From contig CM049306.1 of NCBI GenBank assembly GCA_026874595.1, forward strand, positions 9,447,019 to 9,511,018: DNA of 64,000 bases, given 5' to 3'. Every line of letters starts with the position of its first letter. Position 1 is the first letter of the stretch. Position numbers and translations under genes: made by a program. Below, piece after piece: positions 57,001-64,000 of the stretch. The notes below the pieces were generated by a model, which was not told where the DNA came from, ran no database searches, and saw only the letters and a program-made list of their open reading frames with translations. Source of the stretch: Sipunculus nudus (Eukaryota > Annelida > Sipuncula > Golfingiida > Sipunculidae).

Positions 57001-58467
57001 AGCCTTGGTTATACTTAAGAAAGAACTTCCTGTCTCGGATATCATCTTTCCAAGCCGCAAATACTCAACAAGGTCGCCAAGCACCGGTAATTTTTTTCAT
57101 TTATTCCTAACCAATGCGGCCATAATGTCACCAGCAATGTTCTTACAAAACTGTTATTAGTGTCGCTGCTAGGGACGAAATCAACATCTGACGCCGACGG
57201 ACTGGGTTTGTGTTTCATTTGACTTTCAAATTCCATCTCGGCACATTTCATGTCAATATCACTGGCATCAGGGTTCTGGAAAGGTGTATTTCACGCGCTT
57301 TTGTCTCCAGGGTAACTTTACAAACATAACGGTTACGTCACCTGTAACGTGTCATCATCGTCCGCATGCCCTCGCCCGATTCTTCTGTTGACCCAAGCTC
57401 CGGTGATCGAATGACCCTGAAGTAGCCGGGACAACAAAAAACATGGCTGATCCTCCGAACTTAAATTATGGTAATTGAGTCACGATTTCACATAAATGAT
57501 CTCCGGTCAAACATTCCTCTGTTTGACAGCCATCTGTTGTTCTGACCGGAAGCAGACGACAGACCGGAAATGCCGAGGACGTTTGGAGAGGCATTGAATG
57601 TCGCTTAAAATTCTAATCCCATTATATTTATTCAAGTCTCTTACAGCGCTCTTTCAGCAATGACTGCATGATATAACCCAGAAACTAAAACAAAAATAGT
57701 GTGATTTCGTGATTTAATAATGAATTATAAACATGTTTTACCGCTATTTTTAGTCCTAGTTCTTCAAAAAGAAAGCAATAATGAATTTTTCTAGTAGCGG
57801 TGGTGCGAAAATAATTTCATCAGTGAAACTGAATTTGGAAAAAAAGGACAATCAAAACAACCATATTTGTATTGTATGAATCATTGCTCAAAAACAATAT
57901 TAGCACATCATTTATTCGCACGCGATTGTCACATGCTCATATAATCATTATTTTCTTTGCACAGTTTATGTGCTTTTATGCGCGAAGTGTAAACTTGCAG
58001 TGAGAGGGTGTTTAAGTATCTGCATGCATCTGTGAAGATATATCTATGACGTTTCTTTACATTCTCCAAAGTTTTAGCTTGCCGATGTTTATTAAGTGCC
58101 AGCTTATATTTTAGAACGGAAATTACCATACTTTCGTGACGGAAGTCTCACATATTAAGTGCAAACTGCATGGAATATATAGATATATATAACTCACACA
58201 TAAACTTTATAAGTTATCATTTGGATGGTCGATAAACATCTGTGTCACGTAATTTATATTCCATGTATATTTGATATATGATTACATCGACATTCCCCTT
58301 TTGTGTATAACCTTAACCCACTTCACTGCACTGAATCTACTTAATGTACGAAAAAACAGGGCTTCGTGGTATTGTATATACATGCCGTTCTATATATAAT
58401 AATGTGTAGGACTCGAGACCCACGACTTGAAATCGAGGATTAGAGCCCTCTTTTTCAATGACTCGTA
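54019..58467. other. Unique non-coding DNA upstream of the LRR-Ig gene
   Basis: No gene recognised. The first few hundred bases presumably include its promoter; no clear TATA box was identified. 55,090-57,620 is mostly unique, with TAAT-type and CACGTG-like cores (for example GCCACGTGACC at 56,041-56,051). Confidence 0.4.
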
Positions 58468-58468
58468 C

Positions 58469-58541
<73 letters not shown>
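58468..58541. repeat. (TA)n(GA)n compound microsatellite
   Basis: About 25 bases of TA followed directly by about 48 bases of GA. Confidence 0.96.
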
Positions 58542-58542
<1 letters not shown>

Positions 58543-60138
58543 CCTGGAGACGGACTTCTTTTCGAAATCATGATGCAGGACATGTCCATGCATGCAGCTG
58601 AAAAAAAAATTATATACCCACATTCTCGTTTTATTTAAAACTATCAATACACAGACTTGTCCGATCTATTTACGCAATATTGAAAAGTTAGATATAACAT
58701 GCTATTGTATGTTTAGGTCTACAATATTAAAAAGTAAGGCCAAAAAAAGCTATGGTTCTCAGGCACCGCCCGCGTCAATTTTTACCCCCGCATCAACAAT
58801 TATTATTTTGATTTTCGTCTATCAAAAAGATAAAATAATACAATTTTGATAAAAAAAAATCTCCTTTGTTATGTAGTGCTTTTATCTGTTTAGCAAAAAA
58901 AATATGTTATTATCATGCTTTTCCCTGATCATATGACATTTTTATCGAGACATACAAAAGAAGGAAAAACAAAAATTCGCCCGCCCGCACTGGTTTTTGA
59001 AAAAAAAGTGTTTGCTTTTTTTCTTCCTAATATTACATTTATTGTTTGATGGATGGAACATTTTCTAAACTGTCATCCTAAATAATTAAACAATATTCTA
59101 TAATATAGGGATTATGCACCTATTAATGATGAGTTTCGTTTTAATAATATAATATTAGTATGGGACTTTGACTCGGATTTCAAAAGCATATATAGAACTC
59201 AAAGGGAGCGGACTTTGAATCGAAGCTACAGCTATACAGGAATAGGGATTGGAATGCACTCGGAGCATCAATGTATAGTATGGACTCGACCTCATCACAG
59301 CAGTCGAACTTACAATATATAGTATGTAGCTAAGGGTATAGAAAATATGACAAATGCATATGTAATAAAATACGGTGACACTCTATATACAAAGAACGAT
59401 CGGAGAAAATAAAAAATTGCATGCAAACACTAAGGTGAGCCTGTGTATATATATACTATATATATTCGTCTTTAATACTTTTTGAAAAAGTTACAGATAG
59501 TATTTAGGATCACATTTACATTCATTCATTGTGAAGGACAAAACCCACCGTGCACCCGCATCCATGGTCATGACAGAACCTCTTAACATATACATACCAC
59601 TTTAAGGTATTACCCAACAGGATAAAGAGAGGATATATGAGCTGTGAAATGATAGGTCCCCTGGCTTCATATTATACAACCCCATCCTCTAGGGTGCTCT
59701 GTGGGACCCCCAAGTCGAGCATAGCGAGGGACTAAATGTTTACTTCACATAATTTGCACTCAGCCCATTGCGTAAGTTTACAATAGTGTGCAATTTAGTT
59801 TGTATTGGGCGGGGAATGCGTCCACTTGAAACCTCCAAGAAATCTCAGATGTCAGATCGTAGAGACAACCCGGTTATTCTCCAGAGACCTAATTACACAA
59901 TTGTAGGATCTGACCAATTCATTATTGACTACTGTGCAAACTGGCCGAGAAGAACCCCTGCTGTGTAAACAATGCCACATTGATAAACAAATTGAATCAG
60001 GGACCGTTATTTTTATGCTAAAACAAGACGTCGTGTAGCCCGTTCATTATTGTCAAAGGATTTGTAATGTTATCCGGAATTATAATATCACTGTGGGGAT
60101 TTGATTTATTATTTGTTCATGCATAAAGGGATCCAATA
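58542..60138. other. Non-coding, AT-rich DNA
   Basis: Nothing recognised. Several A-rich tracts at 58,600-59,030. Confidence 0.5.
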
Positions 60139-60202
60139 AGAGAGAGAGAGAGAAAGAGAGAGCGAGAGAAAGAGAAAGAGAGAGAGAGAGGGAGAGAGAG
60201 AA
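60139..60202. repeat. (GA)n microsatellite
   Basis: A GA run with AAAG and GCGA interruptions. Minus-strand frames across it read as Ser-Leu repeats and are artefacts. Confidence 0.95.
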
Positions 60203-60843
60203 ATGGAGATGGGCGGGGAGCAGTCTGCATGGTGAAGACAGGTCATTATGTTGGCGAGCGGTCTTGTTCTGCATATTGGAAATTCATCATAACGATTGTA
60301 ATTTTCATCATGAAATTGATTACATAAACTGATCGCCAAATTTAATCATTTTACTGTTTTATTACTCACAAGATAATTACAAAAATCATATGATACAAAT
60401 GCAAGTTGTTCTAGAACATATGCTTTAAACAGAGTAACCGTAACCAAAATAAATTATCTGAAATATAAATTATAGTTTATAGTTAAAAATTTAGCTAAAG
60501 CCCTCTTATCTACATGCAGGCTATAGGTAATAGGGTTTTGGTTGGTTATTGTTTATTCTCCAGAATCACTAGTGACATGTGCAGAATTAATGGCGTGTAA
60601 ACAAACATATAGTACACACTCAGCCACCTTTTCCAAAAAGACAGAATTTTTGTATTTATAGTTTAATTTTACTTATTCGTCATTTTGTCCATGATGCTTA
60701 AGTAACGCTTATATTTACATTGAAATGATACAAAGTCACATGAACTTGACATAATAATTCTGACTGAACCTACAGCCAAACAGTCCCATCCCGAGTGAAA
60801 GAACTTTGAAGTGCTTGTAAATGATTTTAATATAAGTGCATCT
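60203..60843. other. Non-coding DNA
   Basis: Nothing recognised. Confidence 0.5.
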
Positions 60844-60982
60844 GCTTTGGAGCCGGAGGGCGGGGGGGGGGGGGGGATTGACCCAAGGGTGGAGGTCAGT
60901 CTACATGCCTCAAGTGAAATCAATTGAGACTTCATTTATATATTTGCCCCCCCCCCCCCCCCTTTTTTTAACGCTCCAAAGC
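60844..60982. repeat. Inverted repeat joining a G15 run and a C16 run
   Basis: GCTTTGGAGC (60,844-60,853) and GCTCCAAAGC (60,973-60,982) are perfect inverted partners. Just inside them are a run of 15 G (60,862-60,876) and a run of 16 C (60,947-60,962) that would pair in the same hairpin. The loop is about 70 bases. Confidence 0.8.
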
Positions 60983-62769
60983 CTATGACATCTAAATATG
61001 CAGCTTAAATATGAAGCATGCAGTGGTGCATGTCTGTTATAATTGCCATACAATTTACAGTATTTAGAAAGTGTACGAGAACACGGGACGAAATTTTTCC
61101 TTAATTAACCGTGGGACTTACAAACTAACATATGTTTTTTTATAATAAAACTGGCCACAAATGAAGGGTTAGCCGGGCTGAGGTATTTTCTGAGAACGAT
61201 GGACTACAAACATTTAGTGAAAGTGGGAATTTCTTACATGTGGTTGGTCTATTTGAGGACAGTCTGGTATACCTATAAAGTCCCGTGCAGGTAAAGGCTT
61301 CATTTATCCCGCACCGTCTCTCTAAACAAGTCTGGATGACCGCTCCGAGCGGTCAGCTGATGGCTCGAGATGCCGGACTTGTCCATTTCAGACTCCATGA
61401 ACACCGGTGAAACTGACAAACACCCCTTGTCGATTTCCAAAACAAGTGAGTCGGAGCGTGGGCTCCGGCACCGTTTGTCTGGCGAGTTCCACCTGTGCTT
61501 GTATGTAACACCCACCAGGCCCCTCTAAAGAGTCCTTCCCAGGGGAACACTGGGGCCAAGTCTTCTAGAAATCATTTATCAACCTAAGCCGCAGTCGTCT
61601 CTAAATTTTGATGGATAGCCCGGATTTAAACGCAAATTGAGCGGGTTGTGTTTAGTCTGAGCTCATTAGCGCAGCAACCACCGATGTATGGCAACTGGGA
61701 CCGCAGAGATTGGCCCCTGAGAATAAAAAAGATTGATTCAACTGTAATTTAGGCGTATCAAGTCAACAGAAGAACGTCAAATGCATTCTCATAGGCTCAA
61801 CTTGCAGCCCTGAAAGCCGCCACAAGTGACAAAACGTTTCTTCTGTAAAGTGTTATGAAATGTTTCCAGTCACATGTCGGTAGACCCAACTCTTTTGCGG
61901 CCTGACCTTTACGGTCAATTGCCTCTGGAAAATGATCTGAACATTTTTAAAGCTTTTTAAAGGCACATATTACCGGTTAGTAGATAATATTCATGAAGTT
62001 TGCATTTCGAGTTGACAGAGAACGGAAGGAAGTAGTTTGTCCTAGTCAAAGTTTGAGGAGCCAACTGGCGTTGCCCGGAAAACGCTGCCACGTGACTACC
62101 ATGATTGCCATGCATGGTACCTGTATCACCGGTGGGGGAGGCTAATGCAGGGATTTCCTCGGCCTTTTGTGAAAGTCTCAAAGATTCGGAAAGACCAGAA
62201 TAAACAAAGTAATTTTGAAATTTTGGTTGAGACGGGACAAGAAGTCATCACACCACCTGGCCTTGTAAAAAGAAACAAGTTACCAAACTTCTGATCCGAT
62301 TTTTTTTTACTTGATTCTTTATTTACACATCAGTGATTAATCAGTCAGTTCTCCACCATTGTTTTCCCCTTTAGTCATAAATGTACTTGATGACATTGTT
62401 TTTCCCTTCATTCAAAAGAGAAATATGATCGTTTGACCCAAGACTGGCTAGTAATAGGCACCCTTTTTAGCCCAACTGACTGCGAGTAATCTATATGGTA
62501 TTGCGAAGGTCCCCTTTTATAATGACGAGTATATAGACAGGGTTGGGTAGCATCTTAGAAATCCGAAATGAGGTCACGGTGACCTACATTCACAGGCACT
62601 TGACACAAGGGGGGGGGATATAATAAGCACTATAGGACCCCTCCTCCAAACGTCATGCATTTAAGCATATCATTAACTTTAATCAAACTGGTTTTCTTTA
62701 TTGTGAGTACCCATGCATTAAGCCAAAATATGCCGCTACCCGCATGACTTTTTAAACATTTCGTACCAT
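60983..62769. other. Unique non-coding DNA
   Basis: No gene recognised. 61,270-62,200 is GC-balanced and repeat-free; its short minus-strand frames (up to 74 codons) carry no recognisable domain. Confidence 0.45.
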
Positions 62770-62828
62770 CTCGTACGTACGACATACTATCTCGTACGTA
62801 CGACATATTATCTCGTACTTACGACATA
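62770..62828 (+). repeat. 21-bp palindromic minisatellite, left block (about 3 units)
   Basis: The unit CTCGTACGTACGACATACTA plus T contains the perfect 12-bp palindrome TCGTACGTACGA. The orientation is opposite to the block at 63,763-63,873. Confidence 0.88.
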
Positions 62829-63719
62829 ACAAATCTTACGGATCTGATGCATAGACCAGACAACATGCAAACAGATATATGTATAAGCAATATGTATATG
62901 TTAAATAATGTATGTTTTCACATTAACTATATATACAACATATCCACCTCCTTGCAAACCGCAATAGATATGGTCGATGGGTAGCTAAACAGACAACATT
63001 CAATTTAATGGGGTACGTATAATTTTTATTTTGAACTAAATTATATTAAAAAATATATTAAAACTATCACTCATGGACGTGCGATTAATCTGTGACAGAC
63101 GAATACGAATTATAAAAATAAGTCATAACCTCATATGTCAGGCTGAAGTGGTGGTAAAATCTACACCTCAGATTTGTCTCATTTGCGGATTGGTATAAGA
63201 TCGTGTATGTGGCACATGTACGTGTAACTCGAACTTCTGTAAACGGCATGAAGTTCAACTTATGGGATCAAGCATCTTGTCTCATAATATATGAATCATG
63301 AATCTCTCCTAATGGGCATCTCTGTATTACAGAACCATTATAAGTGTCTGTTAAGTGTTTACATAAGAAGGCCGGGTGACCTGAGGAAAGATCCACCTGC
63401 GACAATTATAAAAAAAAGAAAAGAAACATGAAAGAAGAAACACGTAGAGAAGCTTGAAAACCCTTGAATTGTGAATTTATGCTGTACCACCACCAGGTGG
63501 CGTGAGCGCTGTGTTTGTCTCGTTTCTAAACGATTGGTCTCGTTTCTAAATTTTATTTCCATTTCAAATTTGTGTCCCTTGCACATTCGGGATAATTTAT
63601 CTGGTCAAACAAGAACCTCTGATAGGCATTACATGTATTACTAATGACATTAAAAGTATCCACCGGCTGATCCATTCTAACACAGCGCTGGTATTATATC
63701 CCAAGTCTTTCAGTCTTTT
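62829..63719. other. Non-coding DNA between two inverted 21-bp arrays
   Basis: AT-rich, no gene recognised. It could be the interior of a small foldback or MITE-like element bounded by the arrays. Confidence 0.4.
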
Positions 63720-63743
63720 CACACACACACACACACACACACA
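63720..63743. repeat. (CA)n microsatellite
   Basis: A perfect CA run directly before the right-hand 21-bp array. Confidence 0.95.
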
Positions 63744-63762
63744 TATATAAATGTATATATAT

Positions 63763-63873
63763 GAGATATTATGTCGTACGTACGAGATACTATGTCGTGC
63801 GTACGAGATACTATGTCGTACGTACGAGATAGTATGTCGTATGTATGAGATAGTATGTCGTACGTACGAGATA
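63763..63873 (-). repeat. 21-bp palindromic minisatellite, right block (about 5 units)
   Basis: Unit GAGATACTATGTCGTACGTA plus C, repeated about five times; it is the reverse complement of the left block. A minus-strand frame across it gives a seven-residue SRTYDIV-like repeat, which follows from the 21-bp period. Confidence 0.9.
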
Positions 63874-64000
63874 AATATTTTATTTTTCTTTTACCAGGTG
63901 GCAGCAATACGCTTCCGTACATTTACGTTCGTAACTTGCAAAATATTATCGTTTAAATGTAATGCTCGGAGTGAAATAACTGATTTGCTAAAGTCCTATG

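Noticed and set aside
58400-58460. tRNA B-box-like GGTCTCGAGTCC on the minus strand
   Set aside because: No A box at tRNA spacing and no foldable arms.
63485-63905. Two further AGGTGGC words resembling CTCF (63,495 and 63,897)
   Set aside because: Partial matches only, one adjoining a repeat array; too weak to annotate.

Overview
The window reads as nuclear DNA of an animal, most likely a marine lophotrochozoan (mollusc, annelid or brachiopod). Four things point that way: a single-exon LRR-Ig transmembrane protein of metazoan type, spliced eukaryotic exons inside a transposon, a tRNA-derived SINE, and a Helentron-like element of a style I associate with bivalve and other invertebrate genomes. 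The lineage is inference; no gene here fixes the species. There are no operons, ribosome-binding sites, rRNAs or CRISPR arrays.

Layout. 1-5,545: an old 102-bp pyrimidine-rich minisatellite interrupted by a 3.6-kb CACTA-like DNA transposon (1,047-4,684) with a TA target duplication and remnants of a spliced gene. 5,546-9,840: unique non-coding DNA. 9,856-10,259: a complete minus-strand SINE with a perfect 15-bp target duplication. 11,335-14,419: a Helentron-like element with a TCTG/TCCG microsatellite, two core tandem arrays (about 335 bp and 280 bp) and a 3' hairpin. 15,031-16,110: a C/T minisatellite. 22,240-25,235: a 49-bp satellite. 25,994-28,102: a 2.1-kb element with about 238-bp terminal inverted repeats built around a 48-bp palindrome. 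29,849-35,385: a 36-bp telomere-like minisatellite of about 150 units. 35,386-52,146: mostly unique non-coding DNA with microsatellites and one tRNA-like fragment. 52,147-53,808 (minus strand): the only confident protein gene, a 553-residue LRR-Ig type I membrane protein, with a possible upstream ORF and a strong CTCF-like motif just 5' of it. 53,900-64,000: non-coding, with microsatellites, a G-run/C-run hairpin and two inverted 21-bp palindromic arrays.

Tandem arrays alone cover about a fifth of the window. The genic signal is one putative cell-surface or adhesion receptor in a large regulatory-looking gene desert. Several unique, GC-balanced stretches with homeodomain-like TAAT cores are candidates for conserved non-coding elements, but this needs cross-species alignment. 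I did not find a clearly new biological system. The most unusual items are the transposon architectures and the recent block duplications inside the satellites. All positions and identities were read by eye.
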